Of a stretch of 41,480 nt of DNA, positions 23,336 to 34,176 are shown in pieces. Source of the DNA: Leifsonia sp. 71-9 (GTDB lineage Bacteria > Actinomycetota > Actinomycetes > Actinomycetales > Microbacteriaceae); the NCBI RefSeq assembly GCF_001898805.1, contig NZ_MKVJ01000015.1, forward strand, positions 22,834 to 64,313, given 5' to 3'. Position numbers and translations under genes: made by a program. The stretch's first letter is position 1, and each line of letters starts with the position of its first letter. Under the pieces are notes generated by a model. That model made no database searches, was not told the DNA's origin, and saw only the letters and a list, made by a program, of their open reading frames with translations.

Positions 23336-25840
23336 TCAGGAGACGAGGGCCGGGAAAGCGGAGACGAGGCGTCCCGCCCGCTCGTGCCCCATGCGGCGGA
23401 GAATGCGGACGGAGTCGCGCAGATGACGGCGGGCGCGTTCGTCGTCGCCGGCCGCGATCGCCGCACGCCCGAGGATCTCGTGGGCTCGGGCCACCTCGTT
23501 GACATCGCCCAACCGCTCTGCTGCGGCGAGGGCCTCGGTGGCGAGGCTCGCGGCGTCGTCGGTCCGCCCACGATCGAGGGCGACGAGCGCCAGCGTGCCC
23601 AGTGCGTCGGGCACGGGGAGGTCGAATCCGGTCCCGTCGATCGCCTCGAGTGCCGCCCGGGCGTCGCGTTCTGCCTCATCGAGCCGACCGACCGCCTGCA
23701 AGGCCTGCGCCCGGAGCGCACGGATCTCGGGCAGGACGTCGAACCCCTCGGCGCCGTCGCTCATCCGCTGCCCGTGTTCGAGCGCGGCCACGGCTTCGGC
23801 CGGGCGACCGTCGGCGAGCAGGACGGTGGCGAGAGTGACGGTGTGATAAGCCGGCGACATCCCGGGCGGGTCCTCGGCGAGCAGCGCCCGGCTCTCGGCC
23901 TCGGCGTCGGCGAAGCGGCCGAGGGCGGCGTGCAGGAAGGTGCGGTTGCTGCGCAGGATGGTCCGGTTGCCGGCGTCGCCCGCCACCGCCGTGATCGCCC
24001 ACGCCGCGTCGAAGAGCTGGCACGCCTCGGCCAGGTCGCCGCGCAACCGCGCGAGGTTGGCCTCGTTGCCCACGGCGCGGCCCTCCGTGATCCTGTTTCC
24101 CGCCTCCCGGGCCACCGCGGCCGCGCGACGGTAGGCGGCCTGGGCTTCTGCCCAGCGGCCGAGGCTGCGATGGAGGTTGCCGATGATGTTCCAGAGCCGG
24201 CCCGGCATCCTCTCGTCGCCGAGTCGCTGCGCCCGGTGGAGGCTCGCGAGCGAGTCGTCGGTGCGGCCCAGCTTCTCGTAAGAGCGGGCCATCAGCTCGG
24301 CGAGCGCGCCGCGGTGCTGCGGACCGGCGACCGCGTCGGCATGCTCGAGGACCGAGACGATCTCGGCCCAGTGACCGTCCTCCTCGAGACGCTCGCCGGC
24401 CGCGACGGCCAGCGCCACCAACTCGTCGTCCGCGCTGTGCTCGTGGGCGAGGACCGCCGCGGCGTGGAGTTCCACAGCCTGGGCGCGGTCGACCCTGCCG
24501 CCGGTCTCGAGCCGGGCGCGCGAGGCCTCGGCGAACGCCCGGGCGAAGGAGCGTCGCCTCGACAGCGGGTCCTCGTCGAGGGCGCGCTCGCGGGCGTGCG
24601 CGCGCACCGCGTCGTGCAGCGTGAGGTGTGGGCCCGCATCGACGAGATGCAGGGAGCGGAGCCGCGGCACCGCCGATGCTGTCTCGGGCGACGCCCGTCG
24701 GAGCGTGCCGACGTGTACCGGCGCTGCGAACAACGAGAGCCTCCGGAGCGCTGCCGCATCGTTCGCATCGAGGGACTGGTAGACGGCATCGAGCAGCGGA
24801 TGGATGGGGGAGCCGGCGGACGGGACGTCGAAGCGCTCCGCCACGTCGTCGGGTGTCCAGTCCGGGTGGTCGCGGATGAACCGCACGATCAGGTCGATGG
24901 CGAGACGGATGCCGCCGCTGGCACGGCCGAGGCGGTCGAGCGCCGCAGGTGGGAGCGTGCGGCCGTCCAGACCCGCGGCGATCGCGGCGGCCGCCTCGTC
25001 GACCGGGAGGGGGACGAGTTCGCGGCGCGCGACCGGCTGGCGCAGCGCGCGGGCGGCGGCCAGCTCTTCGAAGCCGTGGAGCGTGGAACGGCTGGTGACG
25101 ATCGAGCGAACACCGCGCGGGAGGAGGGGGACGATGTCCTCCGCGGAGCGGGCATCCTCGAAGACCAGCACCGCACGGCGGTCGGCGAGCGCCTTCTCGA
25201 TACCGTCGCGAAGGAGGTTGGGCGCCGCGGACGAACCGCCGCGCGCGCCGACCGCACGAGCGAGCGCGCGCAGCGCCTCGACCGGTTCGGCCGGTGCGAG
25301 GACCGCGTGATAGCCGCGCAGTTCGATCACGAGGGCGATGTCCGCGGTGCCCGCGGCGAACTCGGTGCGCACGAGCGTTCTGGCGAGCGTGCTCTTGCCG
25401 ACGCCGGGGAGGCCGGTGACGATCGTGACGGCGCCGTCCGTGGGATCGGTGACACTGCTCACAGGAGTGGAGGGGGCGCTCATGGTCGTGACGACGACAT
25501 GCGCGCCCAGGCGGGCGCCGTTCAGGGTCTGGGCGAGATGGCGCCACGCGTCCGCCCTCCGAGCGTCGTCGGTGAGCGCGAGCACGATGTCGTGGACGAG
25601 GTCGATGTCGAGACGCTGGCGGTTGGGACGGAAGCAGTCGTAGACCGTGACCTTGGCTGGTGGGCCGCCGCGGCCGGCCTCAGCGCGGCCGCGGCCGATC
25701 CGCCGGGCGATCTCCTCGTACGAGGGCAGTCCGCCGTCCCGGCGCAGTGCACCGAGCGCGCGGGCGAACGCCTCGAACGTGTCGACGTCGTCGGGCAGGA
25801 GCGAGCGATCGTCGCCGGCCGCAGGGTCGGTGCGGGGCAT
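23336..25840 (-). CDS. HTH-NB-ARC-TPR (STAND) ATPase, AfsR-like
   Basis: Protein of 834 residues with three parts. Residues about 20-105 resemble the HTH-like N-terminal domain of actinobacterial STAND proteins (LPSYEEIARRIGRG, then VTVYDCFRPNRQRLDIDLV). Residues about 135-400 are an NB-ARC-type NTPase: P-loop GLPGVGKST at 143-151, Walker B-like AVLVFEDARS, and sensor block VRSIVTSRSTLHGF. The rest, from about 420, is helical with many TPR-like repeats (LGRWAEAQAAYRRAAAVAREAG, LGRFADAEAESRALLAEDP). No signal or effector domain was recognised. STAND proteins are signal-triggered oligomerising switches used in regulation and in phage defence. The ATG lies 10 bases after the SGNH hydrolase stop, so they share an mRNA. 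Target and trigger are unknown. Confidence 0.85.
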   Translation of the reverse strand: MPRTDPAAGDDRSLLPDDVDTFEAFARALGALRRDGGLPSYEEIARRIGRGRAEAGRGGPPAKVTVYDCFRPNRQRLDIDLVHDIVLALTDDARRADAWRHLAQTLNGARLGAHVVVTTMSAPSTPVSSVTDPTDGAVTIVTGLPGVGKSTLARTLVRTEFAAGTADIALVIELRGYHAVLAPAEPVEALRALARAVGARGGSSAAPNLLRDGIEKALADRRAVLVFEDARSAEDIVPLLPRGVRSIVTSRSTLHGFEELAAARALRQPVARRELVPLPVDEAAAAIAAGLDGRTLPPAALDRLGRASGGIRLAIDLIVRFIRDHPDWTPDDVAERFDVPSAGSPIHPLLDAVYQSLDANDAAALRRLSLFAAPVHVGTLRRASPETASAVPRLRSLHLVDAGPHLTLHDAVRAHARERALDEDPLSRRRSFARAFAEASRARLETGGRVDRAQAVELHAAAVLAHEHSADDELVALAVAAGERLEEDGHWAEIVSVLEHADAVAGPQHRGALAELMARSYEKLGRTDDSLASLHRAQRLGDERMPGRLWNIIGNLHRSLGRWAEAQAAYRRAAAVAREAGNRITEGRAVGNEANLARLRGDLAEACQLFDAAWAITAVAGDAGNRTILRSNRTFLHAALGRFADAEAESRALLAEDPPGMSPAYHTVTLATVLLADGRPAEAVAALEHGQRMSDGAEGFDVLPEIRALRAQALQAVGRLDEAERDARAALEAIDGTGFDLPVPDALGTLALVALDRGRTDDAASLATEALAAAERLGDVNEVARAHEILGRAAIAAGDDERARRHLRDSVRILRRMGHERAGRLVSAFPALVS

Positions 25841-25850
25841 TCGGCGTCGC

Positions 25851-26642
25851 TCAGTCCTCGGTGCGGATGACGAAGGGCCCGGCTTCCGGCCGCTTCGGCA
25901 GCACGTGGTCGCCGGACGACTGGTGGCGGATGCGCCGCACCACCCAGGGCACGAGGTACTCCCGGGCCCAGGAGAGGTCCTCCGAGCGCGCCTGCCGCCA
26001 GGTGCGGGCGGGCAGCGGCTCCGGGTCGAGCGGCTGGAGGTCGTTCTCCACGTTGAGGGCGGCGAGCACCATGCGGGCGACGGTGTGGTGGCCGAGCGGC
26101 GCGAGGTGCAGTCGGTCGGGGGCCCACATCCGCTGGTCCTGGATCTCGGTCAGCGCCCACTGGTCGGCGACGATGCAGTCGTACTTCGCGGCGACGGCGC
26201 GGACGTTCTCGTTGTAGATGGCGACTTTGCCGCGGATGCCGCGGAACACGGGGGAGAAGCCGACGTCCACCCCGGTGAACACCACGATGGTGGCGCCGTC
26301 GCGGCTGAGGCGGGACACCGCCTGGTCGAAGAGGGCGGCGATCTGATCGGGGTCGGTGCCCGGGCGGATGACGTCGTTGCCGCCGGCGGAGATGGTGATC
26401 AGGTCGGGGCGGAGGGCGAGCGCCGGCTCGACCTGGTCGTCCAGGATCTGCTTGATGAGTTTGCCGCGCACCGCGAGGTTGGCGTAGGCGAAGTCGTCGG
26501 TCTGGCTGCTCAGCACCTCGGCGACGCGGTCGGCCCAGCCGCGGTGCCCGCCGGGGCTGGCGGGCTCGGGATCGCCGATGCCCTCCGTGAAGGAGTCGCC
26601 CAGGGCGACGTAGCGGGACCAGGGATGCTGCGCTTCGACCAT
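25851..26642 (-). CDS. SGNH/GDSL-family hydrolase
   Basis: Esterase/lipase-fold enzyme of 263 residues. The four SGNH blocks are visible: Ser in VALGDSFTEGIGD (block I), Gly in ANLAVRGKL (block II), Asn in SAGGNDVIRPG (block III), and Asp/His in PDRLHLAPLGHH (block V). No signal peptide is present, so the enzyme is intracellular. Actinobacterial members of this type are widespread and substrate is usually unknown. The ATG at 26642 is preceded by CAGAAT with a 6-base gap, as in a leaderless transcript; GGAGG is present but only one base from the ATG. It is immediately upstream of the STAND gene, in the same operon, and divergent from the helicase. Confidence 0.9.
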   Translation of the reverse strand: MVEAQHPWSRYVALGDSFTEGIGDPEPASPGGHRGWADRVAEVLSSQTDDFAYANLAVRGKLIKQILDDQVEPALALRPDLITISAGGNDVIRPGTDPDQIAALFDQAVSRLSRDGATIVVFTGVDVGFSPVFRGIRGKVAIYNENVRAVAAKYDCIVADQWALTEIQDQRMWAPDRLHLAPLGHHTVARMVLAALNVENDLQPLDPEPLPARTWRQARSEDLSWAREYLVPWVVRRIRHQSSGDHVLPKRPEAGPFVIRTED

Positions 26643-26698
26643 TCCTCCATTCTGCATCCGGTGGACCGTCCGTCCAGGCGGATGTCGGAGGGAACGGG

Positions 26699-26704
26699 TA
26701 GATT
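26699..26704 (+). promoter_or_regulatory. -10 box of the helicase gene
   Basis: TAGATT lies 8 bases before the GTG at 26713, with no ribosome site. The alternative TTG at 26704 overlaps the box, which favours the GTG start. Confidence 0.5.
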
Positions 26705-26712
26705 TGATCCAC

Positions 26713-28563
26713 GTGGAAACGACAGCTGCACCCCTCCCCGGGTTCGAACCGGACGCCGAATCCGGTGACGAGCCGGATGTCATCGGGGTACACGCGGGCA
26801 GTTTCGCGGCCGAGCATCTCTCGCCCTCGTTCCCCGAGCGCGCCGCCTGGGGCACCGCCGGAAAGCTGCGCGCGTGGCAGGCGGAGGCGCTCGACACGTA
26901 CTTCCGCGACGAGCCCCGTGACTTCCTCGCCGCCGCGACGCCGGGCGCAGGCAAGACGACCTTCGCCCTCCGGCTCGCGACCGAACTGCTGGCCCGCCGC
27001 ACGATCGAGCGCGTGACCGTCGTCGCGCCGACGGAGCACCTCAAGCGACAGTGGGCCGAGGCCGCCTCCCGGGTCGGTCTCAACCTCGACCCGGACTTCA
27101 AGAACGCCGACGGCCGGTACGCCCGCCACTACAAGGGCGTCGCGGTCACCTACGCGCAGGTCGCCATGCGGCCGAGCCTCCACAAGGACATCACCGAGGC
27201 CAGCCGCACTCTGGTCATCCTCGACGAGGTGCACCACGGCGGCGACGCGCTCAGCTGGGGCGACGGCATCCGGGACGCGTTCGAGCGCGCCACGCGCCGG
27301 CTCTCGCTCACGGGGACGCCGTTCCGCTCCGACACGGCGCCGATCCCGTTCGTCACCTACCTGCCGGACAAGCAGGGCATCCGCACGTCGCTCACCGACT
27401 ACAACTACGGCTACGGGCGCGCCCTCTCCGACGGCGTCGTGCGCCCCGTCATCTTCATGGTCTACGCCGGGCACATGCGCTGGCGCACCAAGACCGGCGA
27501 CGAGATGGAGGCGCGGCTCGGCGAGGGCAACACCAAGGACATCACCTCGCAGGCGTGGCGGACCGCGCTCGACCCGAAGGGCGAATGGATCCCGGCCGTG
27601 CTCAGCGCGGCCGACCGCCGCCTGACCGAGGTGCGCGGCGCCATCCCGGACGCCGGCGGCCTGGTGATCGCGACCGACCACTACACGGCCCGCGCGTACG
27701 CGGACATCCTGCAGCAGATCACCGGTGAGTCGGTCACCGTCGTCCTCTCGGACGAGAAGGAGGCGAGCGACCGGATCGAGGAGTTCTCGAAGGGCACCTC
27801 GCGCTGGATGGTCGCCGTGCGCATGGTGTCGGAGGGCGTGGACGTGCCGCGCCTCGCCGTCGGCGTGTACGCGACCAGCGCCTCCACCCCGCTCTTCTTC
27901 GCGCAGGCGATCGGCCGCTTCGTGCGCGCGCGGCGCCGCGGTGAGACCGCGTCCGTGTTCCTGCCGAACGTCCCGATGCTGATGGCGCTCGCCAACGCGC
28001 TGGAACTGGAGCGCGACCACGCGCTCGACCGGCCGACCGACGAGAACGCCGAGGGCGACCTGTGGAACCCCGAGGACGCGATGATGGCCGAGGCCAACCG
28101 CGAGGAGCGGGCCTCGGAGGCGCTGACCGAGGAGTTCGCGTTCGAAGCGCTCGGCTCGGAGGCGAACTTCGACCGGGTCGTGTTCGACGGCAAGGAGTTC
28201 GGCAGCTACGCCGTGCCCGGCACGGACGAGGAGCACGACTTCATCGGCCTCCCCGGCATCCTGGAGCCCGACCAGGTGCACGAGCTGCTGCTCCAGCGGC
28301 AGCAGCGGCAGTCGCGGCGGTCGTCGGCGCGTCCCGCTGCGGCCGAGGGACACCCTCCCGCGCCGCTGCACCGCACCCTGAAGGAGCAGCGGCAGCTGCT
28401 CAACAGCCTGGTCGGCCTGTACTCGAAGAACTCGGGAGAGCCGCACGGCCTCATCCACGCCGAGCTGCGCCGGGTGTGCGGCGGACCGGCCGTCGCGCAG
28501 GCGAGCGTCTCGCAGCTGCAGGCGCGCATCGAGTACCTGCGCAAACGGCTCGGCCGGCACTGA
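26713..28563 (+). CDS. DEAD/DEAH-box superfamily 2 helicase
   Basis: ATP-dependent nucleic-acid helicase of 616 residues. SF2 motifs in order: WQAEALDTYF (Q region), ATPGAGKTTFALRLA (I), VVAPTEHLKRQW (Ia), VILDEVHHGG (II, DEVH variant), LSLTGTPFRSD (III), the central MVSEGVDVPRLAVGVYA (V), and FAQAIGRFVRARRRGE (VI). The C-terminal 130 residues carry a Gln/Arg-rich linker (LLLQRQQRQSRRSS) and a helical end found in the widespread actinobacterial form of this helicase. It resembles the UvrB/RecG-type ComF-like restriction helicases, but no restriction or modification gene is adjacent. A housekeeping repair role is likely; the precise substrate is unknown. Confidence 0.9.
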   Translation: METTAAPLPGFEPDAESGDEPDVIGVHAGSFAAEHLSPSFPERAAWGTAGKLRAWQAEALDTYFRDEPRDFLAAATPGAGKTTFALRLATELLARRTIERVTVVAPTEHLKRQWAEAASRVGLNLDPDFKNADGRYARHYKGVAVTYAQVAMRPSLHKDITEASRTLVILDEVHHGGDALSWGDGIRDAFERATRRLSLTGTPFRSDTAPIPFVTYLPDKQGIRTSLTDYNYGYGRALSDGVVRPVIFMVYAGHMRWRTKTGDEMEARLGEGNTKDITSQAWRTALDPKGEWIPAVLSAADRRLTEVRGAIPDAGGLVIATDHYTARAYADILQQITGESVTVVLSDEKEASDRIEEFSKGTSRWMVAVRMVSEGVDVPRLAVGVYATSASTPLFFAQAIGRFVRARRRGETASVFLPNVPMLMALANALELERDHALDRPTDENAEGDLWNPEDAMMAEANREERASEALTEEFAFEALGSEANFDRVVFDGKEFGSYAVPGTDEEHDFIGLPGILEPDQVHELLLQRQQRQSRRSSARPAAAEGHPPAPLHRTLKEQRQLLNSLVGLYSKNSGEPHGLIHAELRRVCGGPAVAQASVSQLQARIEYLRKRLGRH

Positions 28564-28608
28564 GCCGACCGAGCCGCTGGTCCGCGCGAACGCGGCAGAG
28601 CCTGAACG

Positions 28609-30038
<1,430 letters not shown>

Positions 30039-30045
30039 GGATGCC

Positions 30046-30771
30046 ATGGCGGAGACGACGAACCCGAGACAGCATCCCGGCGAGCCGCATCGCGAGGGGC
30101 TCGCCCAGCGCTTGAACTGGCTGCGGGCCGGGGTCCTGGGCGCGAACGACGGCATCGTCTCGGTGGCCGCGGTCGTGGTCGGCGTGGCGGGGGCCACACC
30201 GGCGACACCGGCCATCCTGACGGCGGGCGTCGCGGCACTGGTCGGCGGCGCGATCTCGATGGCGCTGGGGGAGTACGTCTCGGTCAGCAGCCAGCGCGAC
30301 AGCGAACACGCCCTGATCGCGAAGGAACGTCGGGAGCTGGCCGAGATGCCGGAGGCGGAGCTGGAGGAGCTCACCGGGTTGTACGAGGCGAAGGGCCTGC
30401 GCCCCGAGACGGCGCGGCAGGTGGCGCTGGAGCTCACCGCGCAGGATGCGCTCTCCGCCCACCTGTCGGTCGAGCTGGGCATCGACCAGGACGACGTGGT
30501 CAGCCCGTGGCACGCCGCGCTCGCCTCCGCCGTCGCGTTCACGATCGGCGGCCTCCTCCCGCTGCTGACGATCCTGCTGCCGGAGGCGGTGCGCATCCCG
30601 GTGACGTTCGTCGTCGTGCTGCTGGCGCTGGCGATCACGGGCTACGTCGCCGCGTGGATCGGCGGCAGCCCGCGCGGCAAGGCGATGCTGCGCGTCGTCG
30701 TCGGCGGGGCGATCGCCCTGGCCGTGACGTTCGCGATCGGTGCGCTGCTCGGCACGTCCGGGGTGGTCTGA
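30046..30771 (+). CDS. VIT1/CCC1-family transporter
   Basis: Membrane protein of 241 residues of the VIT (iron/manganese) transporter family. The first membrane helix region has the family hallmark LRAGVLGANDGIVSVAAVVVGV, helix 2 ends in MALGEYVSVSSQRDSE, and a Glu-rich amphipathic segment (RRELAEMPEAELEELTGLYEAKGL) forms the cytosolic metal-binding domain. Three more helices follow in the C-terminal third. It probably exports Fe(II) or Mn(II) from the cytosol. The second VIT-family gene of the window (39069-40172) has an extra ferritin-like domain. Single gene, convergent with dnaE2. Confidence 0.9.
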   Translation: MAETTNPRQHPGEPHREGLAQRLNWLRAGVLGANDGIVSVAAVVVGVAGATPATPAILTAGVAALVGGAISMALGEYVSVSSQRDSEHALIAKERRELAEMPEAELEELTGLYEAKGLRPETARQVALELTAQDALSAHLSVELGIDQDDVVSPWHAALASAVAFTIGGLLPLLTILLPEAVRIPVTFVVVLLALAITGYVAAWIGGSPRGKAMLRVVVGGAIALAVTFAIGALLGTSGVV

Positions 30772-30790
30772 GCCGGGCCGCCGGGCTCAG
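30768..30790. terminator. Hairpin shared by the stop codons of the VIT gene and dnaE2
   Basis: CTGAGCC and GGCTCAG form a 7-base-pair stem with a 9-base loop. The left arm contains the VIT stop codon and the right arm the dnaE2 stop. It can act on both strands and is unusually compact; there is no T-run. Confidence 0.6.
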
Positions 30791-33700
30791 CGGAAGTCGC
30801 GGGAGGCCGTGCGGATGCCGGTCTGCAGCGGCTCCAGCCGGTCGGCGATCACGTTGACCACGCCCTCCTCGCTGCGCTCCAGGATGCCGCGCACGATCAT
30901 CGCGGGCGCCTGCCGGGCGACCCGCCGGTAGCGGTTCCACACCCCGACCGGGCAGACCACGTTCACCAGCCCGGTCTCGTCCTCCAGGTTGAGGAAGGTC
31001 ACGCCGGCCGCGGTCGCCGGCCGCTGCCGGTGGGTGACCACCCCGCCCACCTCGATGCGGCGCCCCGACTCCGAGGTCGCGAGCATCGCCGCCGTGCGCA
31101 CCCCGCGGGACGCGAGAGCCGGCCGCAGGAAGCGGATCGGGTGGTCGTCGGTCGAGATGCCCGTCGCCCACAGGTCGCTCGCCAGCTGCTCCGCCGGGCT
31201 CAGCAGCGGCAGCAGGGGCGGCTGCACGGTGATCGCGGTCCCGGCGAGGTACTCCGGCCGCTCCTGGGCCGCGTTGCCGGCCTCCCAGATCGCCTGCCGC
31301 CGGTCGAGGCCGAAGCCCTCGAACGCGCCGGCCGCGGCGAGCGCCTCCAGCTGCGCGATGGTCAGCCCGACCCGGCGCGAGAGGTCGGAGAGGTCGCGGT
31401 AGGCGCCGTGGGCCTCCCGCTCGGCGACGATGCGCTCGGCGAGCTTCTCGCCGATGGAGGTCACCCCCGCCAGCCCCAGCCGCACGGCGTGGCCGGCGTC
31501 GCGACGGTGAGCGGCGTAGTCCAGCGGCACCCGCTGGTCGTAGGGGGCGATGGGAGGCTGCTCCTCGGCCAGGCACGGGTCGATGCCGGTCGGGCCGGGG
31601 CGGGCGTCGTCGAGCGGCTCGAGCAGCGGGAACACGCCGGAGCGCTGGATGTCGGGACGGTGCACCACCACGCCGTGCCGCCGGGCGTCGGCGGTGAGCG
31701 TGCGCGGCGAGTAGAACCCCATCGGCTGCGCGCGCAGCAGGGCGGCGAGGAACGCGCCGGGGTAGTGCAGCTTCATCCACGAGCTCACGTAGACCAGCAG
31801 CGCGAAGCTGATCGCGTGGCTCTCGGCGAAGCCGAAGTTCGCGAACGCCTCGATCTTCGCGTAGATCGCGTCGGCGTCGTCCCCGGTGATGCCGTTGCCC
31901 GCCATGCCCGTGTAGAGCTTCTCGCGCAGGGCGCCGATCTTCTCCACCCCGCGCTTGGAGCCCATCGCCCGGCGCAGCAGGTCGGCGTCCTCCGCGGTGC
32001 AGTCGCCCACCGCGACCGCCATCTGCATCAGCTGCTCCTGGAAGAGGGGGACGCCCAGCGTGCGCTTCAGCACCGGCTCCAGCGCCGGGTGCAGGTAGGT
32101 GACCTCCTCCTGGCCCAGCTTGCGCCGGATGTACGGGTGCACGGCGCCGCCCTGGATCGGACCGGGGCGGATCAGGGCGATCTCGATCACGAGGTCGTAG
32201 AACGAGCGGGGGCGCAGCCGGGGGAGCGTGCCGATCTGCGCTCGGCTCTCCACCTGGAACACGCCGATCGAGTCGGCGCGGCAGAGCATGTCGTACACGC
32301 CCTGCTCCTCCTTCGGGATGGTCTCCAGCGTCCACTGCTCGCCCAGCGCCGACGCGATCGCGCGCATCGAGTAGTCGAGCGCGCTCAGCATCCCGAGCCC
32401 GAGCAGGTCGAACTTGACCAGGCCCATCCACGCGCAGTCGTCCTTGTCCCACTGCAGCACCGTGCGCCCCTCCATGCGGGCGTGCTCGATCGGGCACACC
32501 TCGCCGACGGGCCGATCGGTGAGCACCATGCCGCCCGAGTGGATGCCGAGGTGCCGCGGGAACTTCAGCACCTGCTGCGCCAGCTCCACCACCTCGTCCG
32601 GGATGTCGTGGTCGTCGGTGGTCTGGACGTGCGACCACGAGTCGATCTGCTTGCTCCAGGCGTCCTGCTGGCCGGTGGAGTGGCCGAGCGCCTTCGCCAT
32701 GTCGCGCACCGCGTTCTTGGGCCGATAGGTGATGACGTTGGCGACCTGTGCCGCGTTGTGCCGCCCGTACTTGCGGTAGACGTACTGGATGACCTCCTCG
32801 CGGCGGTCGGAGTCGAAATCGACGTCGATGTCGGGCTCCTCCTCGCGCATGCTGGAGAGGAAGCGCTCGAACGGCAGGTCGTACTTGATCGAGTCGACCG
32901 CGGTGATCCCGAGCAGATAGACGACCGCGGAGTTCGCCGCCGACCCGCGGCCCTGGCAGAGGATGCCCTGGCTGCGGGCGAACTGCACGATGTCGTGCAC
33001 GATCAGGAAGTAGCCGGGGAAGTCCTTGGCCTCGATCACGTCGAGCTCGCGCTCGATGCGCTCCCGCTTCGCCGGGTTCTCGTCGAGGTCGTGGTAGCGC
33101 TCGGCCGCGCCGCGCCAGGTGAGCTCGCGCAGCCAGCTCATCGGGGTGTGCCCCTCCGGGACCTCCTGCTTGGGCAGCCGCGGGCGGGCGCTGCGCAGCC
33201 GGAAGGAGAGGTCGTCGGCGACCTCCACGGTCCGCTCCACCGCGCCGGGGTAGCGGGCGAACCGTTTGGCCATCTCGGCGCCGCTGCGCAGGTGGGCGGA
33301 GGCGGAGGCGGGCAGCCAGCCGTCCATCTCGTCCAGGCTGCGCCGGGCGCGCACGGCCGACACCGCGGTCGCCAGCGGGTACTGCGCGGGCGACGCGTAG
33401 TGGACGTTGTTGGTCGCCACGACGGGCAGGCCCAGCCGGTCGGCGATCCGGGCGAGCGCGTCGTTGTCGGTGGTGTCGTGCGGGTTGCCCTGGTCGATCA
33501 GCTCGACGAGCACGTTGTCGTGGCCGAACAGCTCCGCCAGGCGCGCCACCTCGTGCTCGGCTGCGCGCTCGCCCTGCTCGGCCAGCGCCAGGCGCACGTC
33601 GCCTTTGCGGCAGCCGGTCAGCACCATCCACTCGCCGCCGGCCTGCTCGGCCAGTTCGGGCAGCCGGTAGACCGGGCGCCCCTTCTCGCCGCCCGCCAGC

Positions 33701-34176
33701 TGCCCGGCGGTGATCGCGGCGGCGAGCCGGTGGTACCCCTCCTGCCGGCGGGCGAGCACGACGAGGTGGCTGCCCTCCGGATCGGCCTCGCCGTTCTGCG
33801 GGCGGCTGAGCGCCAGGGAGAGCTCGGCACCGAACACCGTCTTCACCCGCTCGTACGCCTCGGCGGCCTCGGCCAGGTGGACGACGCCGTAGAGTCCGTC
33901 GTGATCGGTGAGGGCGAGGCCGTGCAGGCGCAGCCGGGTCGCCTCCTCCAGCAGCTCCTCGGGCGAGCTCGCCCCGTCGAGGAAGCTGAAGTTGCTGTGC
34001 GCGTGCAGCTCCGCGTACGCGACGTGCCCGGTCTCCGGCTCCTCCGGGATGGGCTGCGGAACGTACTTCTGCCGCTTGCGGGAGGAGGGGCGCTCGACGG
34101 CCTGCTCGCCGGTGCGGCGGCCGGAGAGCCGGCGCTCGAACTCGGCCCACGGGATCGGCGGGTTGTCCCAGCCCAT
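30787..34176 (-). CDS. dnaE2: Error-prone DNA polymerase DnaE2
   Basis: Alpha-subunit-like C-family polymerase of 1129 residues that copies damaged DNA during the SOS response. The N-terminal PHP domain begins ELHAHSNFSFLDGASSPEEL. The polymerase core has GYFLIVHDIVQFARSQGIL, GRGSAANSAVVYLLGIT and the catalytic EEPDIDVDFDSDRREEV with its paired Asp. Then come MGLVKFDLLGLGMLS and GFAESHAISFALLVY, and the C-terminal OB fold has GGVVTHRQRPATAAGVTFLNL. The length is a little over the mycobacterial DnaE2. The ATG overlaps the imuB stop by one base (TGATG). Third gene of the imuA'-imuB-dnaE2 operon, controlled by the LexA box at 36436-36451. Confidence 0.96.
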   Translation of the reverse strand: MGWDNPPIPWAEFERRLSGRRTGEQAVERPSSRKRQKYVPQPIPEEPETGHVAYAELHAHSNFSFLDGASSPEELLEEATRLRLHGLALTDHDGLYGVVHLAEAAEAYERVKTVFGAELSLALSRPQNGEADPEGSHLVVLARRQEGYHRLAAAITAGQLAGGEKGRPVYRLPELAEQAGGEWMVLTGCRKGDVRLALAEQGERAAEHEVARLAELFGHDNVLVELIDQGNPHDTTDNDALARIADRLGLPVVATNNVHYASPAQYPLATAVSAVRARRSLDEMDGWLPASASAHLRSGAEMAKRFARYPGAVERTVEVADDLSFRLRSARPRLPKQEVPEGHTPMSWLRELTWRGAAERYHDLDENPAKRERIERELDVIEAKDFPGYFLIVHDIVQFARSQGILCQGRGSAANSAVVYLLGITAVDSIKYDLPFERFLSSMREEEPDIDVDFDSDRREEVIQYVYRKYGRHNAAQVANVITYRPKNAVRDMAKALGHSTGQQDAWSKQIDSWSHVQTTDDHDIPDEVVELAQQVLKFPRHLGIHSGGMVLTDRPVGEVCPIEHARMEGRTVLQWDKDDCAWMGLVKFDLLGLGMLSALDYSMRAIASALGEQWTLETIPKEEQGVYDMLCRADSIGVFQVESRAQIGTLPRLRPRSFYDLVIEIALIRPGPIQGGAVHPYIRRKLGQEEVTYLHPALEPVLKRTLGVPLFQEQLMQMAVAVGDCTAEDADLLRRAMGSKRGVEKIGALREKLYTGMAGNGITGDDADAIYAKIEAFANFGFAESHAISFALLVYVSSWMKLHYPGAFLAALLRAQPMGFYSPRTLTADARRHGVVVHRPDIQRSGVFPLLEPLDDARPGPTGIDPCLAEEQPPIAPYDQRVPLDYAAHRRDAGHAVRLGLAGVTSIGEKLAERIVAEREAHGAYRDLSDLSRRVGLTIAQLEALAAAGAFEGFGLDRRQAIWEAGNAAQERPEYLAGTAITVQPPLLPLLSPAEQLASDLWATGISTDDHPIRFLRPALASRGVRTAAMLATSESGRRIEVGGVVTHRQRPATAAGVTFLNLEDETGLVNVVCPVGVWNRYRRVARQAPAMIVRGILERSEEGVVNVIADRLEPLQTGIRTASRDFR

